5,521 bases of DNA from an uncultured Eubacteriales bacterium (lineage in GTDB: Bacteria > Bacillota > Clostridia > Lachnospirales > Anaerotignaceae), in assembly GCA_959604475.1 (NCBI GenBank), contig CAUHBX010000081.1, positions 1 through 5,521 on the forward strand, written 5' to 3'. The notes beneath the pieces were generated by a model. It did no database searches, was not told where the DNA came from, and saw only the letters and a list, made by a program, of their open reading frames with translations. Shown piece by piece: positions 1 to 5,521 of this stretch (positions within the stretch are counted from its first letter, which is position 1; each line of letters starts with the position of its first letter). The position numbers were made by a program, and so were the translations under genes.

Positions 1-209
1 AAGAAACGCTTGAGTCCCTTGCCTATAATCTTGCCAGAAAGGTAAAGCATACCGGAAAGAATGTTGTGCTTGAGCCTATGAACCCATATGAGAGAAGGAT
101 AATCCATTCTGCGCTTCAAAATGACAGATATGTGACAACATTCTCGCAGGGTGAAGAACCTTACAGAAACGTAGTAATAGCGCTTAAGGGCAAAACAAAA
201 ACAGAATAA
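1..209 (+). CDS. jag: Jag/KhpB RNA-binding protein, C-terminal part (R3H domain), partial at 5' end
   Basis: The reading frame is open from the window edge (first full codon at position 3) and stops at TAA 207-209, leaving 68 residues. They contain the R3H signature R-x3-H (R31 to H35 of the visible part), preceded by the helix ETLESLAYNLARKVKHTG and VVLEPMNPYE. The R3H core is followed by the typical end VTTFSQGEEPYRNVVIALK. This is the R3H half of the SpoIIIJ-associated protein; its Jag-N and KH domains lie outside the window. KhpB is a cytoplasmic RNA-binding protein that partners KhpA and affects cell elongation and division in Gram-positives; this role is known for the family and cannot be seen here. 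The gene normally follows rnpA and yidC and precedes mnmE, which matches its place here. An intrinsic terminator follows 11 nt after the stop. Identification is firm, though most of the gene is missing. Confidence 0.93.
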   Translation, partial: ETLESLAYNLARKVKHTGKNVVLEPMNPYERRIIHSALQNDRYVTTFSQGEEPYRNVVIALKGKTKTE

Positions 210-220
210 AATATTTATTT

Positions 221-248
221 GCCCGATAGTTTTTCTATCGGGCTTTTT
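221..248 (+). terminator. Intrinsic terminator after jag
   Basis: A perfect 9-bp stem, GCCCGATAG (221-229) with CTATCGGGC (235-243), encloses a five-T loop. It is followed by TTTTT (244-248). This is a standard Rho-independent terminator for the upstream jag transcript. It ends only 19 nt before the mnmE start codon. The minus strand lacks a clean T-run after the stem, so it should act mainly in the + direction. Confidence 0.88.
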
Positions 249-256
249 AAGATAAT

Positions 257-261
257 GAGGG
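257..261 (+). promoter_or_regulatory. mnmE ribosome binding site (decides the start)
   Basis: GAGGG at 257-261 lies 6 nt before the ATG at 268 but directly abuts the in-frame ATG at 262. Only the ATG at 268 has workable spacing, so the start is placed there and the protein begins MKNICLDDD rather than MIMKN. Confidence 0.7.
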
Positions 262-267
262 ATGATT

Positions 268-1662
268 ATGAAAAATATTTGTCTTGATGATGATATTGCC
301 GCCATATCAACTCCTATAGGAAGCGGCGGAATTGGAATTGTAAGAATAAGCGGAAGCGGAAGCGTTGGGATAGCGGATAAAATATTTGTTTCCGCTGATG
401 GCAGAAAGCTGAGCGGTAAAAAATCACATACAATAACCTACGGGCATATTGTTGACCCCAGAACAGGGGAAACACTTGATGAGGTTTTGGTTATGCTCAT
501 GCTCTCCCCAAGAACCTATACAAAGGAAAACATAGTAGAGATAAACTGCCACGGCGGTCTTCTTGTAACAAAAAAGGTGCTTGAGCTTGTATTAAATAAC
601 GGGGCAAGGCTTGCGGAGCCGGGAGAGTTTACAAAGCGTGCTTTTTTAAACGGCAGAATCGACCTTTCTCAGGCTGAGGCGGTAATGGATATTATTGATT
701 CAAAAACAGAGCTTTCAAGAAAAACTGCGATGAATCAGCTTCAGGGCAGCATAAAAGAGAAGGTACATGGGCTTAGAGAAGAAATTTTGGATATGATTGC
801 GGCAATTGAGGCTGCGATAGATTACCCTGAACATGACGTTGAGGAAGAAACCTACTCCCAAATGCATAAAAGGACTATCTTTCTCAAGTCTGAAATTAAA
901 AAGCTTATTGAATCGGCTGATATGGGAAGAATTATAAGAGAAGGCGTCGAAGCTGTTATTCTGGGCAAACCCAACGTGGGAAAAAGCTCCCTTTTAAATC
1001 TGCTTTTAATGGAGGAAAGGGCCATTGTTACGGAAATACCGGGAACAACCAGGGATACTGTAGAGGAATATATGAACCTTGGAGGAATACCTGTTAAAAT
1101 TGTAGATACGGCAGGAATAAGGGAAACAGGAGATAAGGTTGAAAAAATCGGAGTTGAAAAATCCAGAAAATGCGCGGAATCGGCAGATGTTATATTTATG
1201 ATGATAGACGCCTCCTCCCCCCTTTCTGACGAGGATATTGAAATACTGGATTTTATAAAGGGAAGAAAGTCTGTTATACTTGCAAATAAAACCGATATTG
1301 ACATTAATATTGACGTTGATGCGCTCTGTAAGTATACTGATGCTGAAAATATTATTTATATATCAGCAAAAGAAGGTTCAGGTATAGAAAAGCTGACTGA
1401 AAGGTTTAAGGATATGTTCCTTGGCGGAGATGTTGCGGCAAAGGAGTCGGTGCTTATAAGCAATGCCAGACATAAAAATATGCTGGAAAAGTCGATGGAG
1501 GCGCTGGACAGGGCCATAGCCACGATTGAAAGCTGCATGCCAGAGGATTTTATATCAATGGACTTACAGGACGCCCTTACTGCCCTTGGAGAAATTACAG
1601 GTGACAGTGTTGACGACGAAATAATTGACAGGATATTTACAAGATTTTGCTTAGGCAAATAA
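268..1662 (+). CDS. mnmE: tRNA uridine-5-carboxymethylaminomethyl modification GTPase MnmE (TrmE)
   Basis: This 464-residue protein matches the family length (about 450-465). The N-terminal tetrahydrofolate-binding domain (about 1-120) has the opening [23 protein letters not shown] and ends at the signature [15 protein letters not shown] (119-133). The GTPase domain is complete: P-loop GKPNVGKS (233-240), whose Asn236 corresponds to the K+-coordinating Asn of the family; switch TTRDT (260-264); DTAG (280-283); NKTD (340-343); SAK (366-368). The C-terminal CLGK (461-464) carries the conserved cysteine. In complex with MnmG, MnmE uses methylene-THF, FAD, NADH and GTP to place (carboxymethyl)aminomethyl groups on C5 of U34 in tRNAs reading two-fold split codon boxes. 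mnmG follows after 13 nt, so the two partners are co-transcribed. A small tandem duplication follows the NKTD motif, and a GGAAGC doublet (352-363) encodes an S-G-S-G-S stretch near residue 30. Confidence 0.97.
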   Translation: MKNICLDDDIAAISTPIGSGGIGIVRISGSGSVGIADKIFVSADGRKLSGKKSHTITYGHIVDPRTGETLDEVLVMLMLSPRTYTKENIVEINCHGGLLVTKKVLELVLNNGARLAEPGEFTKRAFLNGRIDLSQAEAVMDIIDSKTELSRKTAMNQLQGSIKEKVHGLREEILDMIAAIEAAIDYPEHDVEEETYSQMHKRTIFLKSEIKKLIESADMGRIIREGVEAVILGKPNVGKSSLLNLLLMEERAIVTEIPGTTRDTVEEYMNLGGIPVKIVDTAGIRETGDKVEKIGVEKSRKCAESADVIFMMIDASSPLSDEDIEILDFIKGRKSVILANKTDIDINIDVDALCKYTDAENIIYISAKEGSGIEKLTERFKDMFLGGDVAAKESVLISNARHKNMLEKSMEALDRAIATIESCMPEDFISMDLQDALTALGEITGDSVDDEIIDRIFTRFCLGK

Positions 1663-1675
1663 GGAGAGTGGAAAA

Positions 1676-3562
1676 ATGGCTTATTTAGCGGAAGAAGCGG
1701 ACGTTATTGTTATCGGCGGCGGTCATGCCGGCTGTGAGGCTGCGCTGGCCTCAGCCAGAATGGGATTTAAAACAATAATATTTGCTATAAGCCTTGACAG
1801 TATAGCAATGATGCCGTGTAATCCAAGTATTGGCGGAAGCTCTAAGGGACACCTTGTAAGGGAAATAGACGCGCTTGGCGGCGAAATGGGAAAAAACATA
1901 GATAAAACATATATACAGACTAAAATGTTAAATACGGGCAAGGGTCCTGCGGTATATTCCTTAAGGGCACAGGCAGATAAGGGGCGTTATCAGAGGGAAA
2001 TGAAAAGAACCCTTGAAAATACCAAAAACCTGCATATCAGACAGGGAGAGGTAACGAAAATTCTTGTTGAGGACGGAACAGCCAAGGGAATTATGACATC
2101 CTCCGAGGCCGAGTATAGGGCAAAAGCCGTTATACTTTGCGCCGGTACATATTTAAAGGCCAGATGCCTTTACGGTGAGACCATAGTACACAGCGGCCCC
2201 AACGGATTGATGCCTGCCACACAGCTTAGCCAGTCTCTTCTTGACTTGGGAATAACATTGTACCGTTTTAAGACGGGAACACCGGCAAGAATTGACGGAA
2301 ATACAATAGATTTTTCTAAAATGACACCCCAGTACGGCGACGACAATATCGTGCCCTTTTCCTTTGAGAACAGGCCGGAAGAAATAAAACGTGAACAGGT
2401 AAACTGCTATCTTACCTATACAAACGAAAATACACATAAGCTTATAAGGGACAATCTTCACCGTTCAGCTATGTACGGCGGCTTGATAAAGGGTACAGGC
2501 CCCAGATACTGCCCCTCAATCGAAGACAAGGTTGTACGCTTTGCCGATAAGGAAAGGCACCAGATTTTTATTGAGCCTGAGGGCGAGGACACAAGTGAAA
2601 TGTATATACAGGGAATGTCCACATCACTTCCCGAGGAGGTTCAGGTTCAGATGTACAGAACCCTTCCCGGCATGGAAAACTGCCGTATAATGAGAAATGC
2701 CTATGCCATTGAATACGACTGTATAGACGCGACCCAGCTTAAGCTCAGCCTTGAGTTCAAGAAAATAAGGGGACTTTTCAGCGCCGGACAGTTCAACGGA
2801 AGTTCAGGCTATGAGGAGGCCGCGGCCCAGGGGCTTATAGGCGGTATAAACGCCGTCAGATATATCCAGAAAAAGGAGCCGCTTATACTTGACCGTTCAG
2901 AAGCCTATACGGGTGTGCTTATAGACGACCTTGTAACAAGGGGAAGCATGGAGCCATACAGAATGATGACTTCAAGGGCCGAGTACAGGCTGCTGCTAAG
3001 GCAGGATAATGCCGATGAAAGGCTTACGAAAAAGGGATATGAGATAGGGCTTATTTCAGAGGAAAGATATCAAAAGTTCCTTGAAAAGGAAAGATTAATA
3101 AATGAGGAAATAGAGCGTGTTAACCATGTAACTGTAACGCCAAAGGAGGCCGTGCAGGAGCTTTTGGACAGCTTTAACAGCACAAGGCTGAAATCGGGTG
3201 TTAAGCTTTCAGACCTTATAAAGAGGCCCGAGCTTGATTATTTTAAGCTGGAGCCTATAGACATGGAAAGGCCCGGGCTTCCATTTGACGTTATGGAAGA
3301 GGTAAATATCAAAATTAAGTATGAGGGATATATAAAGCAGCAGATGAACCAGGTAAACCAGTTTAAGAAAATGGAAAATAAGCTTCTGCCGGAGGATATT
3401 GACTACAGCGGGATTAAAAATCTGCGTTTGGAGGCTATACAAAAGCTTAATAATATACGCCCGGCATCAATTGGGCAGGCATCAAGAATTACGGGAGTAT
3501 CGCCCGCTGATATAACGGTGCTGCTTATTTATCTTGAACAGAATAAGAAAAGGAGCGAGTAA
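1676..3562 (+). CDS. mnmG: tRNA uridine-5-carboxymethylaminomethyl modification enzyme MnmG (GidA), FAD-dependent
   Basis: The protein has 628 residues, the normal full length. It opens with the FAD dinucleotide-binding loop [12 protein letters not shown] (GxGxxG at 14-19). The conserved block MPCNPSIGG carries Cys48, and RYCPSIEDK carries Cys279; both correspond to family cysteines implicated in catalysis. Further signatures are [13 protein letters not shown] (from 378) and [20 protein letters not shown] (from 432). The C-terminal helical domain, ending [20 protein letters not shown], is the part known to contact MnmE. MnmG supplies FAD/NADH redox chemistry in the U34 modification. The start is fixed by AAGGAGAG (1661-1668), which overlaps the mnmE stop codon and sits 7 nt before the ATG. 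The stop is followed by a single base and then the rsmG ATG, so translation of the two is probably coupled. The block normally reading IGG(T/I)xKGH is IGGSSKGH here, a mild local variation. No frameshift or missing motif is seen. Confidence 0.98.
   Translation: MAYLAEEADVIVIGGGHAGCEAALASARMGFKTIIFAISLDSIAMMPCNPSIGGSSKGHLVREIDALGGEMGKNIDKTYIQTKMLNTGKGPAVYSLRAQADKGRYQREMKRTLENTKNLHIRQGEVTKILVEDGTAKGIMTSSEAEYRAKAVILCAGTYLKARCLYGETIVHSGPNGLMPATQLSQSLLDLGITLYRFKTGTPARIDGNTIDFSKMTPQYGDDNIVPFSFENRPEEIKREQVNCYLTYTNENTHKLIRDNLHRSAMYGGLIKGTGPRYCPSIEDKVVRFADKERHQIFIEPEGEDTSEMYIQGMSTSLPEEVQVQMYRTLPGMENCRIMRNAYAIEYDCIDATQLKLSLEFKKIRGLFSAGQFNGSSGYEEAAAQGLIGGINAVRYIQKKEPLILDRSEAYTGVLIDDLVTRGSMEPYRMMTSRAEYRLLLRQDNADERLTKKGYEIGLISEERYQKFLEKERLINEEIERVNHVTVTPKEAVQELLDSFNSTRLKSGVKLSDLIKRPELDYFKLEPIDMERPGLPFDVMEEVNIKIKYEGYIKQQMNQVNQFKKMENKLLPEDIDYSGIKNLRLEAIQKLNNIRPASIGQASRITGVSPADITVLLIYLEQNKKRSE
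3551..3555 (+). promoter_or_regulatory. rsmG ribosome binding site (decides the start)
   Basis: AGGAG, inside the last codons of mnmG, is 8 nt before the ATG at 3564. An in-frame ATG 30 nt further upstream (3534) lies inside mnmG, lacks this spacing and would add ten residues ([10 protein letters not shown]) not expected in the family. The start is therefore 3564. Confidence 0.75.
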
Positions 3563-3563
3563 T

Positions 3564-4283
3564 ATGTCCCCTTTGGAAGAGCTGCTCTGTGTAAGCTGCA
3601 GTAAAATAGGCGTAGAGCTTAATCAGGCACAGCTTAAACAGTTTATGACCTATAAGGATATGCTTATAGAGTGGAATGAGAAAATGAACCTGACGGCAAT
3701 AACTGACGACAGGGAAATTATACTTAAGCATTTTGTTGACTGCCTTGCGCTCTGCAGCGGAGCCGATATGTCAGGAAAAAAAATAATAGATGTAGGGACC
3801 GGAGCGGGCTTTCCGGGAGTTCCGGTGAAAATAGCCTGCCCTGATATTGATATTACACTTTTAGATTCTTTAAATAAGAGAATTTTGTTCTTAAACGAAC
3901 TGACAAAGGCGCTTGGGCTTGAAAAAACAGACTGCGTCCATTTGCGCGCTGAGGACGGAGGCAATGATAAAGGCCTGAGAGAAGGCTTTGATATGTGCAT
4001 TTCGAGGGCTGTCGCTAACCTTGCTGTGCTGTGTGAGTACTGTCTTCCGTTTGTAAGGGTCGGAGGTATGTTTATTTCGATGAAGGGCCCTGATGTTTCA
4101 CAGGAGGTTTCTGAGGCGGAAAAGGCCATCAGGGTACTGGGCGGAGAAATTTCAGAAATAAAAGCCGTGTCTATCCCTGAAACTGACATTAACCACAGCC
4201 TTATTATAATAAATAAAATTAAGCCTACCCCTTCAAAATATCCCAGGAAAGCCGGGAAAGTGAAAAAAGAACCGATTATGTGA
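3564..4283 (+). CDS. rsmG: 16S rRNA (guanine527-N7)-methyltransferase RsmG (GidB)
   Basis: The 239-residue protein matches the length usual in Gram-positive bacteria. An N-terminal helical segment with NEKMNLTAITDDREIILKHF leads into a Rossmann-fold SAM-dependent methyltransferase. The SAM loop is DVGTGAGFPG (76-85). The acidic residue ending strand 2 is in LLDSLNKR (Asp101), and the family motif SRAVA is at 147-151. The C-terminal tail KYPRKAGKVKKEP is the conserved basic end. In the family this enzyme adds m7G527 to the 530 loop of 16S rRNA from SAM, and its loss gives low-level streptomycin resistance. It is the third gene of the mnmE operon with only 1 nt after the mnmG stop. No strong terminator follows the stop, so transcripts may run on into noc. 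Confidence 0.96.
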   Translation: MSPLEELLCVSCSKIGVELNQAQLKQFMTYKDMLIEWNEKMNLTAITDDREIILKHFVDCLALCSGADMSGKKIIDVGTGAGFPGVPVKIACPDIDITLLDSLNKRILFLNELTKALGLEKTDCVHLRAEDGGNDKGLREGFDMCISRAVANLAVLCEYCLPFVRVGGMFISMKGPDVSQEVSEAEKAIRVLGGEISEIKAVSIPETDINHSLIIINKIKPTPSKYPRKAGKVKKEPIM

Positions 4284-4357
4284 TTTTTTTCAGCAAATAA
4301 TTTGTTACAATAAATAATAATATAGTATGTATAAAAAAAACCTGCTTCAGAATTATG

Positions 4358-4366
4358 TGATATACT
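4358..4366 (+). promoter_or_regulatory. Possible extended -10 promoter for noc
   Basis: TGATATACT fits the extended -10 form TGnTATAAT with one change. No good -35 hexamer lies 16-18 nt upstream, which extended -10 promoters can tolerate. Initiation would fall near 4373, giving a leader of about 60 nt for noc. A perfect TATAAT at 4399-4404 is an alternative, but the only TTGAAA (4383-4388) is just 10 nt away from it. The call rests on motif resemblance alone in a very AT-rich region. Confidence 0.3.
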
Positions 4367-4418
4367 TATGACTGTAAAATATTTGAAAATATCTGTCATA
4401 TAATAAACATATTTTAAG

Positions 4419-4425
4419 AAGGAGG
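4419..4425 (+). promoter_or_regulatory. noc ribosome binding site
   Basis: AAGGAGG is a near-perfect Shine-Dalgarno, separated by seven T residues from the GTG at 4433. It fixes the GTG start; the next in-frame ATG (4457) has no such site. It also forms the right arm of the inverted repeat described for this region. Confidence 0.85.
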
Positions 4426-4432
4426 TTTTTTT

Positions 4433-5251
4433 GTGGCAATTAAACTTTTTAAAGAAATGTCCAAGGAAGAGGATATACATATTATGGAACTGCCTATAGA
4501 TGAGATTAAGCCCAACCCGTACCAGCAGAGGAAGTACTTTGATTTTTATTCTCTTAACAGACTTACGGACTCCATAAAAAAATACGGAGTGATACAGCCG
4601 GTTACCGTAAGGATTGTAAACGGCAAGACATACGAGCTTGTGGCCGGTGAAAGGAGGCTGCGTGCGTCAAGGGCCGCAGGGCTTAAAACAATTCCGGCTG
4701 TGTTTATTGACGCTGATGAGGAAGAAAGCTCAATACTCTCTTTTATTGAAAATCTGCAGAGAAAGAATTTAAGCTATATAGAGGAGGCAGAGGGCTATAA
4801 AGCGCTGATGGATGATTTCGGCCTTACAATTGAGGAAATTGCATCTAAAACAGGACTCAGCCAGTCGCTTATAAACAACAGGCTGAAGATACTGGAGCTT
4901 CCCGAGGAAGCCCTTAAGCTAATAAGCGAAAACAGATTGGACGAGGCCTATGTTAAGGCTGTTTTAAAAATACCTGACAAACAGCTTAGGCTTTCGACTA
5001 TCAATGAAATAGTTGAACAGGACATGACTGTGAAAAAAGCTGAGGATTATGTGGAAAAGATTTTATTTTGTATGCGGTTCGGAGCGCACGAACAAAAGGT
5101 TAAAAGCTCCTTCAGCGACATGAAGCTGTTTACAAATTCCATAAAACAGACTGTTGATACTGTAAGAAACGCCGGAATACCAGCATATTACGATATAGTT
5201 GAAACCTCGGAAAGCCTTGAAATAAACATTAAGGTTATATGTCCGTCATAA
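4433..5251 (+). CDS. noc: ParB-family nucleoid occlusion protein, Noc-type
   Basis: The 272-residue protein, starting at GTG, has the ParB/Noc layout. A short N-terminal segment is followed by a CTP-binding ParB/Srx-like domain with GVIQP (52-56), GERRLRA (72-78) and ENLQRKNL (106-113). A helix-turn-helix follows (about 131-152, LTIEEIASKTGLSQSLINNR). The C-terminal region, MKLFTNSIKQTVD onward, resembles the Bacillus Noc end (TRIAMNTIRQS..., then a GV/GI turn and ITIRIP). That ending, the position after rsmG and an amphipathic N-terminus favour Noc over the partitioning protein ParB. Family role: a CTP-switch DNA clamp that loads at specific palindromes, spreads, binds the membrane and prevents septation over the chromosome. 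The specificity positions in the recognition region are atypical. No parA or parB follows in this window, so a chromosome-partitioning ParB role remains a weaker alternative. The stop is followed by a strong terminator at 5277-5311. Confidence 0.85.
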   Translation: MAIKLFKEMSKEEDIHIMELPIDEIKPNPYQQRKYFDFYSLNRLTDSIKKYGVIQPVTVRIVNGKTYELVAGERRLRASRAAGLKTIPAVFIDADEEESSILSFIENLQRKNLSYIEEAEGYKALMDDFGLTIEEIASKTGLSQSLINNRLKILELPEEALKLISENRLDEAYVKAVLKIPDKQLRLSTINEIVEQDMTVKKAEDYVEKILFCMRFGAHEQKVKSSFSDMKLFTNSIKQTVDTVRNAGIPAYYDIVETSESLEINIKVICPS

Positions 5252-5269
5252 AATAATACCGATGAGAAC

Positions 5270-5278
5270 TGTGGATAA
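5270..5278 (-). promoter_or_regulatory. Single perfect DnaA box 9-mer
   Basis: TGTGGATAA on the + strand reads TTATCCACA on the minus strand, the consensus DnaA box. It lies in the non-coding spacer between noc and the convergent gene and touches the base of the terminator stem. I found no second match to TTATNCACA, so it is not an origin by itself. One such match in 5.5 kb can occur by chance. Confidence 0.4.
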
Positions 5279-5311
5279 TAAAAAAGCACTCTATGAGAGT
5301 GCTTTTTTATT
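5277..5311. terminator. Bidirectional intrinsic terminator shared by noc and the convergent transporter gene
   Basis: A perfect 16-bp stem pairs 5277-5292 with 5296-5311 around a 3-nt loop (or a 5-nt loop if the last pair opens). The core is GCACTCT with AGAGTGC, flanked by A6 (5280-5285) and T6 (5303-5308). The T-run on each strand lets it stop transcription from both sides. The minus-strand gene's stop codon is in the loop region, so its last codons form half of the stem. Confidence 0.9.
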
Positions 5312-5521
5312 TTGGTAATATTCGTATAAAAGATTTAATGCCATTCCTGCGGCGACAAGAATACCGCCGATTACTGTTGACTGCGTATATTGGCCTGCAG
5401 TAAGGGCATCAATTGCGGCACCAGTAAAAACCTGTCCGACAAAGGTCAAAAGTGTCAGGCTGAATGCAGCTACCTTAGGCACGGTTAAGTTGCATAACAG
5501 AACTGTTACTACGCCAAGCAT
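5291..5521 (-). CDS. YdcZ-type (DUF606) DMT-superfamily membrane transporter, C-terminal part, partial at 5' end
   Basis: The frame is open from the window edge to TAG (5293-5291), giving 76 visible residues. Three hydrophobic segments are seen: about 1-12 (LGVVTVLLCNL), 18-38 (AAFSLTLLTFVGQVFTGAAI) and 48-65 (TVIGGILVAAGMALNLL), ending in a short charged tail (NKKALS). The motif VPK followed by a helix with FVGQ and IDAL is like the C-terminal half of DUF606/YdcZ proteins, which are usually about 140-150 residues. The Met encoded at 5521-5519 is therefore probably internal, with the true start outside the window. The substrate is unknown; the protein belongs in the cytoplasmic membrane. The gene converges on noc and seems unrelated to the operon. 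A different small DMT family is possible, but a multi-pass membrane protein is clear. Confidence 0.72.
   Translation of the reverse strand: MLGVVTVLLCNLTVPKVAAFSLTLLTFVGQVFTGAAIDALTAGQYTQSTVIGGILVAAGMALNLLYEYYQNKKALS

Larger units (their letters stand above)
4284..4432 (+). other. rsmG-noc intergenic region, AT-rich, no gene
   Basis: This 149-nt gap contains no convincing open frame or RNA gene. It holds a possible extended -10 promoter, a nested dyad and an inverted repeat that includes the noc ribosome binding site (listed separately). No GC-rich intrinsic terminator is present. A weak A/T-only pairing (4261-4268 with 4285-4292) after rsmG is not convincing as one. Confidence 0.7.
4334..4432 (+). 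repeat. Imperfect inverted repeat pairing with the noc ribosome binding site
   Basis: The left arm AAAAAAACCTGCTTC (4334-4348) and right arm GAAGGAGGTTTTTTT (4418-4432) are complementary at 14 of 15 positions; the exception is G4344 opposite G4422. The arms are 69 nt apart. The right arm is the noc Shine-Dalgarno plus its T7 spacer, ending at the base before the GTG start. In an RNA containing both arms this could hide the ribosome binding site. Seven of the pairs are A-U, so stability is modest. Confidence 0.5.

Noticed and set aside
24..29. Perfect TATAAT inside jag
   Set aside because: No -35 element can be assigned at 16-18 nt because the window begins there, and it encodes AYNL of the jag frame; not enough to call a promoter.
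852..1658. Minus-strand open frames opposite mnmE (852-1304 and 1356-1658)
   Set aside because: They are low-complexity, Ser/Ile-rich translations antisense to conserved MnmE motifs, with no family resemblance.
3265..3283. GCCCGGGC palindrome in mnmG with flanking TGGAA/TTCCA
   Set aside because: The flanks are offset by two bases and the centre matches the Noc site at only 7 of 14 positions; it is explained by coding of RPGLP.
1723..3442. Minus-strand open frames opposite mnmG (1723-1941, 2153-2461, 3209-3442)
   Set aside because: All are short shadows of a complete, well-conserved mnmG with no supporting features of their own.
4092..4110. parS-like TGTTTCAC in rsmG
   Set aside because: Only the left half of the 16-bp parS palindrome matches; the right half does not, and the bases encode ordinary RsmG residues (DVSQE).
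4261..4292. TGAAAAAA / TTTTTTCA pairing around the rsmG stop as a terminator
   Set aside because: The stem is almost entirely A-T, has a 16-nt loop and no GC-rich core; it is unlikely to terminate.
3650..4480. Long minus-strand open frame opposite rsmG and the noc leader
   Set aside because: It lies antisense to a clearly functional rsmG, runs through the AT-rich gap, shows no recognisable domain, and is a by-product of rsmG codon use.

Overview
The window is a stretch of the conserved origin-proximal gene block of a Firmicute, most likely a member of Clostridia. The order jag (khpB) tail, mnmE, mnmG, rsmG, noc is the classic Gram-positive arrangement found on one side of oriC. The A+T-rich sequence, frequent AGA/AGG and ATA codons, strong GGAGG-type ribosome binding sites and purine-rich coding strand all fit. 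Species cannot be fixed from the sequence. The presence of a Noc-type protein itself points to Firmicutes.

Layout: 1-209 is the 3' end of jag, closed by a clear intrinsic terminator (221-248). mnmE (268-1662), mnmG (1676-3562) and rsmG (3564-4283) follow on the + strand with gaps of 13 and 1 nt, so they form one operon. A 149-nt AT-rich gap (4284-4432) holds no gene. It contains a possible extended -10 promoter, a nested dyad, and an imperfect inverted repeat whose right arm is the noc ribosome binding site. noc (4433-5251) begins with GTG. A short spacer with a perfect 9-mer DnaA box and a 16-bp bidirectional terminator separates noc from a convergent, partial YdcZ-type (DUF606) membrane transporter gene (5291-5521, minus strand).

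Functionally, MnmE and MnmG form one complex that modifies the wobble uridine of tRNAs, and RsmG methylates 16S rRNA, so the operon serves decoding and translation fidelity. Noc is a CTP-switch ParB relative that in Bacillus keeps the division septum off the nucleoid. KhpB (jag) is an RNA-binding protein linked to cell growth and division.

I see no undescribed system here: no mobile element, CRISPR, RNA gene or toxin module. The points most worth a second look concern noc. Its four DNA-specificity positions match neither the textbook ParB set nor the Noc set, its Shine-Dalgarno can pair with an upstream arm, and the parA/parB genes that often follow it are absent from this window.
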